The position numbers and the translations under genes are program-made. A stretch of 64,000 nt of DNA from Nyssa sinensis (taxonomy: Eukaryota; Streptophyta; Magnoliopsida; Cornales; Nyssaceae), in assembly GCA_008638375.1 (NCBI GenBank), contig CM018052.1, positions 21,457,071 through 21,521,070 on the forward strand, written 5' to 3'. Under the pieces are notes generated by a model that was given only the letters and a program-made list of their open reading frames with translations, did no database searches and was not told where the DNA came from. Positions within the stretch are counted from its first letter, which is position 1. Each line of letters begins with the position of its first letter. This document shows, piece by piece, positions 34,640 to 45,689 of this stretch.

Positions 34640-35005
34640 ACAGCAACTCACCAACTCCAAATGGTTTCACTTGCAAAACGCCAAAGTCCAATATAGTAAA
34701 CAAAACAGAGCCAATAAAATAAAGCGGCGGCGCGGCTGGGGCCTTGGGCAAGAAAAAAAAAAGAAAAAAGAAAAGAAAGATTATAAAATAAAGAAGAAAG
34801 GATGGCTCTCGGCTGAAGCAAACAAGGGAAGAGAAGGGTGCGAAGAGCAGGAACTAGGAAAAGAAAAGAGGTGGTAGGGCGCTGAACAGAGAAAGAAGGA
34901 AAAGAAAAAAAAAGAAAAGAAAAGAGGCAGCTGGGTGCTGAACAAAGAAAGGAGGAAAAGAAAAAAGAAAAGAAGAAAAGAGAGAAACTCAAGAGCCGTT
35001 GCCAA
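34640..35005. repeat. Purine-rich low-complexity tract in the hAT remnant
   Basis: Long AAAG/GAAA-rich sequence on the plus strand (about 34750-34990) includes a near-duplicate segment, with GCTGAACAGAGAAAGAAGG at about 34881 and GCTGAACAAAGAAAGGAGG at about 34938. Open Phe/Ser-rich frames on the minus strand are a by-product of this composition. Confidence 0.7.
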
Positions 35006-35224
35006 AATGACAGGTCAGAGTATTTTTCAGAAAATATAGCAGGTTGTTAAGTTGCAAAGTCCTTTTTAGACTTAAATAAATAATTTTATATATAAAAAAA
35101 TAAAAATGTTAATTATTGAAAAAAGCAAAATAAGATAAACGAGAAGATAATAAATATTATCAAAAAGTAGTTATTAGGTGATAGTTGTATAATAAAAGAG
35201 AGAAATTAACACTACAAGAAAACC

Positions 35225-35553
35225 TACTTTTAGCGACACCCATTATTAGCGACGCACACTGTGCGTTGCTAAAAGTGCCTTTTAGCGACGCACAAATGCC
35301 TTTTAGCGACGCACAGACAGGCGTTGCTAATAATACGGAAAAAAATAAAAAAAAAAAATTAGCTTCCCGCCTAAAAAAAAAGGGCGAAACTATTAGCGAC
35401 GCCCACGTGGGAATTAGCGACGCACACGTGCGTTGCTAATAGTTGGTTGTATTAGCGACGCACGCCTGAGCGTCGCAAATAGTTGTGTATGACAATTAGC
35501 GACGCTCATTTGGGTTATTAGCGACGCACAGTGTGCGTCGCTAATAACGCCTT
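35225..35553. repeat. CACTA-1 left subterminal repeat array
   Basis: About nine copies of (T)TAGCGACGC in both orientations, several as hairpin pairs such as TAGCGACGCACAC with GTGCGTTGCTAA. Such motifs are transposase-binding sites in characterised CACTA elements. Confidence 0.88.
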
Positions 35554-35564
35554 ATATTTACTTC

Positions 35565-35700
35565 CGTTTTTCGCACTCTGTCTCTCTCTCAGACGGTCTT
35601 TCTCTCTCTCTCTCTCTTAGGCGCCATTTCCATCGCTTTGTTGGGTTCAAAACTAAAAAGGGAAGGGGGGAGCACATCGGGGAGGCATACGACGCTCAGG
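35565..35700 (+). promoter_or_regulatory. Leader-like CT-rich segment with splice donor
   Basis: A pyrimidine-rich run (about 35574-35620) is followed by CATACGACGCTCAG|GTAGGCC, a good plant exon/intron boundary at about 35700. It resembles a non-coding first exon with its donor site, upstream of and in the same orientation as the captured Nup50-like exons. Inference only. Confidence 0.4.
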
Positions 35701-36215
35701 TAGGCCACTGTCCTTTCTCTTCTCTCTCTCTCAAACTCAGATCTATTTCATTGTGCTTCGATTGTTGCTCTGGCGTGCTTGGATTTTGCTCCAATCTATC
35801 TAGGATGCTTTTGTTTGAATCACACATTTCATTTCTATTAGAAAAAAATGCAAACCTTTAAGAATTGATTTTTGTTCCTTTCTAGTACCACCATTTCCTA
35901 ACATGCTTCCATTGCTTCTGTTTAATTTTTTTTTTGTAATCCAATTTTTCCGCTTTCTTTTTCCAAAATTTCATTTGTTCCACATTAATTCTTGAATTGC
36001 CTTTCTTGGTCAGTGCATGTGGACCACCAAAAAATTGCCTCACTGTAATGAAATAACCATTTCTTGTTTGCCATGTTCATAGAACTTTAAGAATTAATTA
36101 ACTGCTCTGGGGAATTTGTTTGGATTATATATGGTCTACAAAGGGAGTTTGTTGTTTGCTTGGGAATGTATTTTCATCTTTTTATTAATTTATTGAATTT
36201 TTTTATTTATTTTAG

Positions 36216-36313
36216 AAGATGATGTGGAGCAGCCTAGCAGCCCATCTGTGAAAAAGACTGAAGAGAAGGGTGTTATTGTCGTACATGAAGTCAAATGCAA
36301 GCTTTATGTGAAG
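36216..36313 (+). pseudogene. Captured exon 1 of a Nup50-like Ran-binding-domain gene
   Basis: After TTTATTTTAG the exon reads DDVEQPSSPSVKKTEEKG, then VIVVHEVKCKLYVK, and ends AAG|GTAATT. The HEVKCKLYVK segment opens the RanBP1-like domain of plant nucleoporin Nup50 and related Ran-binding proteins, which help Ran-dependent nuclear transport. The exon ends in phase 0 and joins in frame to the exon at 36565. No stop codon or frameshift is present. The upstream two-thirds of the parent protein (FG-containing N-terminus) is not seen in the element. Confidence 0.75.
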
Positions 36314-36564
36314 GTAATTTTTTTATGATATCATTCTGATACAGTGGATATATATTCATTTTTTTGGTCTGAGTTCTGTGTTTTACTGATTTTGTTTGTG
36401 TTTTTGGTTGTTATTGTTTGTGTTTTTGGTTGACACATCTAATCATATTTTTATTGTAGTGATTAGTTGGGTATAATTTATCCATATACCTACTTGTGTT
36501 GTATCATTTGATGATAGGTTCTAACTGGTTGGTTCTTTTTTTTTTTCTTTTCCTGAATGTTCAG

Positions 36565-36690
36565 TCAAGTGATCCAGCAGATAAAGATGCATGGAAAGAT
36601 AAAGGCACGGGTCAGCTTTCAATTAAATGTAAAGAGGGCATTAGCAAGGGCACAAAAGAATCCAAACCGACAATTCTTGTTCGAAATGAT
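36565..36690 (+). pseudogene. Captured exon 2 of a Nup50-like Ran-binding-domain gene
   Basis: Between TGAATGTTCAG and GTATGTTTCC the 126-bp exon reads SSDPADKDAWKDKGTGQLSI, KCKEGISKGTKESKP and TILVRND. These are core residues of the Nup50 RanBP1-like domain (DxWKDKGxGQL, then VRND). Acceptor and donor are intact, the length is 42 codons, and it is phase 0 at both ends. The intron to the previous exon is 251 bp. The following exon of the parent gene (expected to continue the domain after VRND) was not found before the element ends, so the capture is partial. Confidence 0.8.
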
Positions 36691-38481
36691 GTATGTTTCC
36701 TTATGACATATTTTGGTTCCACATACTGAATTTAGCTTTAAATCTTGATATCATAAATAATGCATCTTCGCTTCTTCTTTTTTTTAATATGTTGTTTGGA
36801 AAGTGAAAAAATAAAATTATTATTTTTTCATCTTTTATGACTTGTAAAGTGGCAATGACTGGTTCAGTAGTCTGACAGTTGTTTAACCCTTTGCACCTTT
36901 ATTGGACTCTTTATGCATTATTAGCGACTATAATTTAGGGCTATAGTAATTGTGGTCCTTTCTATAACTGATAGAATTGGAGAGAAGTTAGATGAAAATT
37001 AAATTGGATTGTGGTCCTCCCTATAATAGATGAGAATTAAATTGGTAGAATGGTAGTCGCAGGAATACTGTGATTTGACCTAAGAAATTTTTAGTAACTG
37101 GGAGATGATGACTTTTTATATTTGGCAGAAATTCTGGGAGGAAATACCTGTTATTAAAATTCTCTCTACAAGGATCTAGATTGTGCTCTGCTTGTCAATT
37201 TGTAATGATTACAAAGATAATCTGGAAATTATCAGCTTTTTCCAGAGAATTTTTGCAAGACATTTTAGAGTTTGATAAAAGTTAGAACCCTAGCAATTAT
37301 TGAACTTTTTCTCAACTGTTGTTTCTATTAACTATTTTCCTGCAAGGTGAGTAGTAGTAGTTTAGCTCATGTTGGACCATCCACATCAGAAGCAAAACAA
37401 GAGTTGGAGAATTAGAACTTTGCATTGAACTTGCTTTGAACCCTAGTACCAGTCTAGCCCGAATTGGATATGGAGCTGCCATATATTCGGAATAAATTGA
37501 CAGCCATTCAAATAGGCACAACAGAAATCCTTGGAGTGCGACGCTTGCTTGATGGACTCTTCTGTTGTTTGAGTGGTTGTGGCGGTCTTCTTGTTATAAA
37601 AGCTTTTTTGTTTGATTACGTTGTTGGCTCTTTAGTTCCACAATGACAGTTCATATCTTTCTATCCATGACTCTTGTGTAATGTTTTTAGTTGGGAAGTC
37701 GTTGTATTGAATATTTTCTTGTGTTATTGCATATATCAGTACTTAGTATATGAAGTCTGCCTTGATAAAATATATATATATATATATATATATGCTTGTC
37801 CTTTACAAATAGAGTTAATTTAAGTGAAATAGTAATTTTTGTTAATGACTGACAGGTGACATATATGGTGAAAACAGGTGAGAATTATTTTGTGCATCTA
37901 ATGTGGGCCAAGAGTTAATTCCATGTTTAAGTATATAAGTTCTCCTTTTGTGCTTTGAGATGTTAATAGTATGAGACAACAGAAAACTGATGTGAAGTAA
38001 GAATTCTCCAACTAGTGCAAAGTGCAAAGTAGTTGCTGGAGATACCAAATGCCACTCATTGATTAAGGGAGAAATAATCATTTTCTACCATTTAACACTA
38101 CTTTGAGACAATGATTGTTTTCTTGTTTGTTATTTTCTTATTTAGTTTTTGCATGGATAGACATTTGAGATAAGGGGAAGAACATGTAAACCTTGAGAAA
38201 ACAGGTAAGAAAACTGCAAGAATATGATTACTTGTGGGAAATTTTAGAGATTAGAATGGTTACCCATGATTGAATTTTGTAGTAGTTGATACAATGCTTT
38301 GCTCATTTTCTATGTATCTTTGCTCAAAAAGGGAACCCCTTGACCCTGATGAGATCATAGAAGCTTCAACTTCTAGAACAAAAGGTATTCCACATGCAAC
38401 ACCGGATACCATTATATTCCTCTTTTATATAAATATTATATGTTGCACCATAGTTTACACACACACACACACGCACACGAG
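36691..38481 (+). other. CACTA-1 interior of unknown origin
   Basis: AT-rich with intron-like composition. Two short coding-like stretches, VSSSSLAHVGPSTSEAKQEL at about 37349-37408 and REPLDPDEIIEASTSRTKG at about 38327-38383, may be further captured exons, but I cannot name a source. A (TA)n run lies at 37769-37794 and an (AC)n run at 38457-38478. Confidence 0.4.
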
Positions 38482-39115
38482 CTTACGGCACTCGGTTCGG
38501 ATGCCCGGTTTGAAACTTATGCAAGTTTCAGCTCCAAAAAGGCCCATTTTGAGGTTTTGACAGGCCAAAATGCCGGATATCGGCCTAAATACACCGAAAC
38601 CCCATCACACACCTCAAAAATGATAAAATAAACTTGCACAAACTTACGACACTCGGTTCGGATGCCCGGTTTGAAACTTATACAAGTTTCAGCTCTAAAA
38701 AGGCCTATTTTGAGGTTTTGACAGACCAAAATGCCGGATATCGGCCTAAATACACCGAAACCCCATCACACACCTCAAAAATGATAAAATAAACTTGCAC
38801 AAACTTACGACACTCGGTTCGGATGCCCGGTTTGAAACTTATGCAAGTTTCAGCTCCAAAAAGGCCCATTTTGGGGTTTTGACAGACCAAAATGCTGGAT
38901 ATCGGCCTAACTATACCGAAACCCCATCACAAACCTCAAAAATGATAAAATAAACTTGCACGAACTTACGGCACTCGGTTCGAATGCCCGGTTTGAAACT
39001 TATGTAAGTTTTAGCTCCAAAAAGGCCCATTTTGGGGTTTTGACAGATCAAAATGTCGGATATCGGCCTAACTACACTGAAACCCCATCACACACCTCAA
39101 AAATGATAAAATAAA
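38482..39115. repeat. 161-bp tandem repeat, four units
   Basis: Units start at 38482, 38643, 38804 and 38965. Each contains CTCGGTTCGGATGCCCGGTT, a short hairpin GAAACTT-ATGC-AAGTTTC, GGCCCATTTTG, GCCGGATATCGGCC and CACCTCAAAAATGATAAAAT. Units are about 95 percent alike. There is no open frame across the whole array, as 161 is not a multiple of three. Confidence 0.93.
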
Positions 39116-39562
39116 CTTATGCTACTTTATGAAGTTCTTACTATTGATGCAAGCAAAAAAAAAAAAAACTATTCACATTCTATGTTCATATATATTTAAT
39201 AATTGTTCTAATATATATGATTTGATCTTTATTTCAGATTGATCGGGATTATTGTTGCGCCGTCCTTATGTTTTGCATCGGAACTTGTTATTTTTATTTG
39301 TTTTTTTTTTTTTTCATGGACATGTGTAGTTACATTAATTAGGAGACAATTTTTAATTTTTCTATTTATTGTTAAATTGTACTAATACAAATGTACATTT
39401 TTTGGAGACAATTGTTAATTTTTCTTTTTTAATATATTCATTTCAGAATGCTTGGATTTTATTGTATATCGGGATGGATGATTGATACAGGTTTAAATAG
39501 GAATGAAACAACAAAGAAAACAAAGCAAATATGGGTTTTTTATTTAAAAAAAAAAAAAAACT

Positions 39563-39962
39563 ATTAGCGACGCGCACTGAGCGTCGCTAAAAGTCACCAT
39601 TAGCGACGCTCAGTGTGGGCGTCGCTAAAAATCACTATTAGCGACGCACACTGAGCGTCGCTAATAGTAGTCTTTAGCGACGCGCAGTGTGCGTCGCTAA
39701 TAGTGACTTTTAGCGACGCACACATTGAGCCTCGCTAATGGTGACTTTTAGCGACGCTCAGTGCGTCCTTGTGTATTTTTTGCGACACGCATACCCAATT
39801 TTTAGCGACGCTCGTTGTGCGTCGCTAAAAGTCACCATTAGCGACGCACAAAGGGCTGTGCGTCGCTAATTGTATTAGCGACGCATGTTTGTGCGTCACT
39901 AAAGACCTTTAGCGACGCTCAAGGCCACTATTAGCGACGCACGCGTGCGTCGCTAATAGTAG
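39563..39962. repeat. CACTA-1 right subterminal repeat array
   Basis: About fifteen TTAGCGACGC motifs in both orientations, mirror of 35225-35553. Several form perfect hairpins, for example TTAGCGACGCACGCGTGCGT. Confidence 0.9.
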
Positions 39963-40315
39963 TTTTTCTTGTAGTGTTAAGAAGACAAAAAGATTTATTT
40001 ATTTTATTATAATAAATATATTTTTTTTAATCTAAAAAAAATTATGAGGCCTAAAAAATTAGGAGCCTAAAGCTAGGGCTTTAGTGGCCTTACCCTTCAG
40101 CCGCCCCTACACCTTTGTTGACTCTTAACATTACATAACATTTACATAAGAGACATTTTGTTTAACCTTCATGCAAGTAACTAATTAAACATGTTATTAT
40201 TAAGTTTATATATGCCACAAGGTAGTCAATTTGTATGAGCTTTACTTTTTAATGCAATAATATTGATACTGTAGTTTTACTTCTTTAATATATAAAAGTT
40301 CACCTCATGGGAAAA

Positions 40316-42627
40316 CACTACAAGAAACAGAGCTTTTATCGACGCAATTTCAAGCGTCGGTAATAAACTGTCGCAAAAAATATCATTGTCAGTATTAATT
40401 CATTACTGGGACGTATTATATACCAACACCATTTATCGTTGGTAGTATTTGACCTTTTCCAATGCTATTATGTATTGTCGATACAATACCGACATATATT
40501 ATCATCAGCATATATATTATTTTTGTACAGACACCTTGTGACGTCAGATATAGTTGAAATACCCCACCAAATTTTAGCGCAATGTCCCAAAATCCTCTAA
40601 TTACTGCTATCATACTTGGCCCAATATCCCAAAAATTTAACTTCTTAATCTCGTCGCTCTGTCGTCGGTAATAAGTTTCTCTTTTCTGATGTTGTGGATT
40701 ATCGTCGGTAAATACAAATAATGCCGATGTGTTGTACTCATCGGCATTTACAATATTTTGTTACCGACATGTGTATGCGTCGAAAAATTCAGGCGCAATA
40801 TCCCAAAAATCTTTTTTTTTTTTATTACCGGCGCGTGAGTATCTCAGAAATAGGTAGGCGCCAATCCATACCACCATTATTCTTGGCCCAGTATCCCCAA
40901 AACTCAATTTTTGCAAAATCTCTCTCGTGGACTTCTTTTCTTTCTCTTTCTCTCTCCCTCTCTCTAGACGATCGGACCCGCCATTGTTGCACCTTCCTTT
41001 ATTTCACTGATATAGTCTATTCCCTCTCTTGATCTTTGTCACGGTCGGAACCTCATCCTCTCCACCTCAATATCCCTAAAACTCTCTCTCTTGGACTTCT
41101 TTTTTCTCTCTCTAGACGATCGGAACCTCATCGTCGCAATCAAAACCTCACCATCTCCAACCGATTGAAGGCCTTCTTGTCATTCTACACTGATCAATTC
41201 AAGCCTCAACTCTCATCATCGTGCAAAATATGATATAGTTTCCTAATTTCAAGGCCTTATGTTTAAGTTGAGATTTTATTTTGAAATGATAAATAATTGC
41301 ATGTTTAACAAACGCACTTAATAGAGAAATTACAACAAAATTACATAGCGCCTTATCTATAATCATCTGATTGGAGTGGGGAATGAAAGTTACTTCCATG
41401 GTGTTGAGCACCAATGTTTTCAGACCCAGACCGTTCATCGAACCGGAAAAATGTCCGGGTTACGGGTTATCGGTTCAACCGTCGGGTCAACCGGAATCAA
41501 ACCGTGATGTCATAATTATGTAATTAATAAATTTAATAATACATATTATTAATATTTTAAATTAAAAAAATTATACAAAAATTACTAAAAATTATATATA
41601 AAAAATTTACAAAATATGAATTTTCTTAATATGTAAAACTTCAAGAAAAAATTAAAAAAAGTATAGTAGACATATTTTATTACAATATTGAAAGTTAAAA
41701 CTTCATTTCCATTCTTCCATAATCGCAAGAACCATAACAAAAATCATTTTAACATCCAATCCAAGTATAATCCAATAATTTAGTCTTCAACTACATGAAA
41801 AAGAAGAAGAAGAAGATATAAACATTAATAATCATGCATAAAATAAAATAAAATACCACATGATACAAATATATAATACTAGAGTTTCAAATTTCAAGGG
41901 TTTAAAATTTTAAATACAATCCAAAATAAATTCAGCCAAATACGAACTCAACTTAGCCAAAATTCAGCCAAAAAATTGCATGAAATTTGAGATTTTGAAC
42001 ATACCAAAAAAAAAAAAATGCAGCCAAGAACCGGTTGACTCGGTACCGGGTCAATCGGTTCACCGGTTGAACCGTTTGGTTTTATCGGTTTTCTATTTTT
42101 AGAACGGTTTTGAACTTAAAACGGATTTATGAGTTAAACCGAACCGTTTTGTGGACCGGTCAACAGTTCAACCGGCTGAACCGCCGGTCCGGTCTGAGTT
42201 TTAAAACATTGTTGAGCACAAAAAAGGGTTTGGGTTTTTCCATAACTTTTGTCTGTTAAGCACATTCATGGCGCTGAACTAAGCATGAGGTCAGCCACTA
42301 AAAACAGTCAAAAATTAGTTATTAATCCTGACACTAGAAACCCTCAAAAATAATAAATATTTCTGACGGCGTAAATAGTTAGAATTAAAGCTTATTACCA
42401 AGTTAAGTTAACATTGGTAATAAGAGTTTTCCCGACACTTGATTGCATCGGTATTATAAGATTATTTTCAATTCATTAAAATAGTAGTCAGTAATCTTTC
42501 TTTGACCATTTTTTTACCAACACTTTTGTCTGATGTCGTTTGTGCGTCGTAATTAGTTATTGCCGACGTAATTTTTTATTATTTCCAACGGTGTATTGCG
42601 TCGATATAAAGACTTTGTCTTGTAGTG
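40316..42627. mobile_element. CACTA-2: non-autonomous CACTA element, 2.3 kb
   Basis: The left end CACTACAAGAAACAGAGC and the right end CTTTGTCTTGTAGTG are inverted repeats that continue as TATCGACGCAAT versus ATTGCGTCGATA. Subterminal motifs are of the form CGTCGGTAATA, different from CACTA-1, so this is another family. Flanking triplets AAA and AGA differ by one base. No transposase is seen. The interior contains the hAT-type element at 41412-42211. Confidence 0.85.
41412..42211. mobile_element. Non-autonomous hAT-type element, 800 bp, nested in CACTA-2
   Basis: The left end CAATGTTTTCAGACCCAGACCG mirrors the right end, whose reverse complement begins CAATGTTTTAAAACTCAGACCG. The 8-bp direct repeat TTGAGCAC flanks it exactly (41404-41411 and 42212-42219). 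Both ends are rich in CCGGTT/AACCGG motifs. The middle is AT-rich and non-coding. The 8-bp duplication indicates hAT mobilisation. Confidence 0.88.
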
Positions 42628-42653
42628 AGAAAAAAGAAAAACTTTAAGTTTAT

Positions 42654-42744
42654 TGGAAATCATATAGATTCTCCTTTTTATTTTCTTCCTTTTTCAGTTT
42701 ATTCCTTTTTTTAATTAGTTGACTTACTACAATCTCTCTCTCTC

Positions 42745-42775
<31 letters not shown>

Positions 42776-42946
42776 GTTCTTCTCTTCCCCTTTTTTTTCA
42801 ATATAAAAAGTGACCCATGATCATTGTATATCGTATTGTGAGAAATAATAATAAAGAAAAGTCTTGAGTACTCTTATCCATGGGTGTAGGCACATTATCG
42901 AACCATGTAAAATTTTATATTTTTCATTCTTTTTCATTATTTTACA
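42654..42946 (+). repeat. Copia-B 5' LTR
   Basis: Contains a (TC)n expansion at about 42733-42776 that is short in the partner. Also carries TATAAAAAGTGACCC, a plausible TATA box, at about 42802. Confidence 0.88.
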
Positions 42947-42958
42947 TGGTATTAGAGT
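42947..42958 (+). other. Copia-B primer-binding site
   Basis: TGGTATTAGAGT, a one- or two-base variant of the tRNA-Met primer site, directly after the LTR. Confidence 0.8.
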
Positions 42959-43039
42959 AAAGATTTTCTTTACTTTGAGTTGGTGTATTCTTGCACTTTG
43001 TAGGATATTGAGTTTCGCTTTTGAATTGCATTACTCAGT

Positions 43040-44046
43040 TCTCTTCCGCGTCACCATGACCACAAACTCTAGTGATTCTTTTTCAACCATACATTCTACC
43101 CCAGGAAATAGCCTTATGGTTTCTGCCTCTAAGAATCACCCTAGTTCACCCTTTATCTCCATTTTTTTGATAGTCCAAGAATTGTCATTGTCACCTAACA
43201 TCTTACCGATGACAATTATTCTACTTGGCATCATGCTATGAGAATGACATTATCAGCCAAAAATAAAATTGGGTTTTGTTTATAGAACCATTCCTAAACC
43301 CTCAAAATCTGCATCTAATGTTGCCGAATGTGAGCAATGTAATGATATGATTTTGTCCTGGATACTTAATTCAGTGTCTTATAATATTACAAATAGCGTC
43401 ATTTATGTTGATACAGCAAAAGAGGTTTGGGATGATCTTCATTTCCATTTCTCTCAAGGTAATGTTGCTCGTGTGTTTCAAATCAAGCGTTCCATATGTA
43501 CACAACTTCAAGATCAAACTTCTATCACAACCTATTTCATCAAGTTGAAAGCCCGTTAGGATGAACTTGCATCTTATAAACCATCCCAAAATGAACCTAT
43601 GAGTCTTCTAAAGCTTTACAAGAATATCATCAATAAGAGCATGTTTACCAATTTCTCATGGGACTCAATGAGTCATATAATGCTCTCTATAGTCAGATAC
43701 TTGCTATGGAACCTTTGCCATCACTCAATAAGGTTTTTTTTTTCTTGTTACAAGAAGAAAATAAAAGAGAGCTCCATATGGCCAATCTTTCTCAGCCAAA
43801 CTCAGCAGCATTTGCAGTAATGAAAAATGATCTAAATCAAAATAAGATTCATCCGTCAATTGCAGACAACAAAAAAAGGACTCTCCCACAATGTGAGTAT
43901 CGTCATAAAATGGGACATGTGAAGATGAAGTGTTGTAAACTCCATGGCTTTCCTCCAAAGCAAGTCAATGCAGCCACCACTATAAGGGACACCAATGCAG
44001 CCCTTAAAAGTGAGACACCTCAATTTACAATAGAACAGTATCAGTA
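43040..44046 (+). pseudogene. Copia-B gag (broken)
   Basis: Pieces read GFVYRTIPKPSKSAS, WILNSVSYNITNSVIYVDTA, KEVWDDLHFHFSQGNVAR and FQIKRSI, the Copia gag (Retrotran_gag_2/3) pattern. A knuckle region CEYRHKMGHVKMKCCKLHGF follows, in which the second zinc Cys is Arg. Stops and frame changes occur at about 43557 and 43600-43660. Confidence 0.85.
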
Positions 44047-44109
44047 ACTCCTTTCTCTCCTTAACAAGAACCTCACCCAGCCTTATGTTAATCTCACAGG
44101 TAATCCTTA

Positions 44110-45450
44110 TTCTTCACTTTGGGTTATTGATGTAGGTGCTTCTGATCATATTTCTTCGTCTGTCAATATTTTGTCTCGTATCATCCTTGTTTCTAATAAT
44201 CATCCTATTCGTTTGCCTAATGGGAATTTTTCATCTATCTCTCAAATACAAACAACCATCATCTCAGATAAAATACAGCTTAATAATGTCCTATATGTTA
44301 TAGATTTTATCTTTAATTTATTGCCTGTTAGAAAACTCACAAAGTCTTTGTATTGTGACATTATGCTTTTTCTGAATTATTGCATTTTTTAGGACCTTTC
44401 CACAAAACAGACGACTGGACTGGGTAGAGTACATGGCGCCCTATATTATTTCTAGCCAACATCATTTATCACCTCATTGGCTGCTAAGTTACCTACTTTT
44501 GATTTGTAGCACTAGCGTTTGGGTCATCCTTCCTAATCTTGCATTAGCTATTTATCCAAGCAATTTAATGACATTTCTTATTGTTTGAATTTATTTTATC
44601 ATGTTTGTCCGCTTGCTAAGCACACTCATTTACCATTTCCCAATGAAAATAATCGAAGAAATGAACCATTTGGTTTAATTCATGTAACATTTGGGGTGAC
44701 TTTTTAGTTGCTTCATTACCTAGTGCATACTATTTTTTTACCATTGTTGATGATTATTCGCTTTCTACATGGCTATATTTGATCAAGCATAAATCTGAAA
44801 CTCAGTCTTTACTTATGTTATGATCATAATGTAGTTTAATCACTCCATTAAACAAATTCGTATTGATAATGGCCTTTAATTCATTTCAATGCATTTTTTT
44901 TTCCACGAACATGGCATTATTCATCAATGTACTTGCATAGGCACACCCCAACAAAATCGTGTTGCCGAACGCAAGCATCGTCATATTCTTGAGGTAACTT
45001 GTGCCCTACTTCTTTAAGCCTATCTACCACTTAAATTTTGGGGGGATTGTGTTTTAATTGCAGCCTATCTTATTAACAGTATGCCCATTCATTTCTTTTA
45101 GGATAATCCCCACACGAGCTTCTTCTCAATACCAAACCATCTTATTCACATCTTCGTGTTTTTTGGTGCTTATGTTATGCATAGAACTTGTCGCTCCAAA
45201 AATACAAATTTTCACCTCGCGCCATCAAAGGCATTTTCGTTGGTTATCCTTTTGCTCAATATGGGTATAGGATTTACGACCTTGAGAAACACACCATATT
45301 CACTAGTCGTGATGTCACTTTTTATGAAACTATATTTCCTTTCCAACAAGCTATCTCACCTATGGACCACTCCAATGTTTCCCTCCATAGGCTTGCCTTT
45401 GATGATCCCGAGTTATCCATTAAACACCTTTGTCAAACCACCAATTTAGT
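44110..45450 (+). pseudogene. Copia-B protease and integrase (broken)
   Basis: The protease site reads WVIDVGASDHISS (functional DTGA replaced by DVGA). Integrase pieces include GTPQQNRVAERKHRHILEV near 44945 and a HRAP-like terminal region SPRAIKGIFVGYPFAQYGYR near 45215, in different frames. Numerous stops. The typical DNG of the core is still visible as RIDNG near 44862. Confidence 0.8.
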
Positions 45451-45689
45451 GTTGCATGTATCTCACCCTGCTACACTTTGTCGCTCTGCTCGCAGTCATC
45501 GTCTTCTTACATATCTCTATGATTATCGTTGTTCACTTCTTATCCACATATTCCTCAACGGTCATCTACACTTTCCTCACAGCATACATATGTCTCATAT
45601 CCATTTCATGAATATCTTTCTTATGATTCTTTATCATCTAATCATTTTTCTTATACTGCTACTATTTTTGTTGAGGTTGAGCCTACTAC

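Larger units (their letters stand above)
35210..39976 (+). mobile_element. CACTA-1: non-autonomous CACTA element with captured host exons
   Basis: The termini CACTACAAGAAAA and TTTTTCTTGTAGTG are perfect CACTA inverted repeats. Both ends carry dense arrays of the subterminal motif TTAGCGACGC. No CACTA transposase is recognisable. The 4.77-kb interior holds a CT-rich leader-like segment, two spliceable exons of a host gene, and a 161-bp tandem array. TTAA lies on both sides (35206-35209 and 39977-39980); classic CACTA duplications are 3 bp, so the exact duplication is ambiguous. Confidence 0.93.
34096..40109 (-). mobile_element. hAT remnant, split by CACTA-1
   Basis: The left terminus CAGGGGCGGCT and the right terminus AGCCGCCCCTA are inverted repeats, flanked by GACCTTTG (34088-34095) and CACCTTTG (40110-40117), a 7-of-8 match to an 8-bp target duplication. 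An inner GGCCTAAAG-like block also recurs inverted. A transposase C-terminal fragment lies on the minus strand at the left end. Subtracting CACTA-1 leaves about 1.25 kb, so most of the transposase gene was deleted. Confidence 0.82.

Noticed and set aside
34648..35005. Phe/Ser-rich open frames of 74 and 114 codons on the minus strand
   Set aside because: They arise from a purine-rich low-complexity tract inside the hAT remnant; no domain.
38517..38890. Open frames of 61-96 codons within the 161-bp repeats
   Set aside because: They repeat in shifted frames because of the array and resemble no protein; simple consequence of repetition.
35206..39980. TTAA as a 4-bp target duplication of CACTA-1 (piggyBac-like)
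   Set aside because: The CACTACAAG termini and subterminal arrays define a CACTA element; TTAA on both sides is probably a 3-bp duplication plus one chance base.
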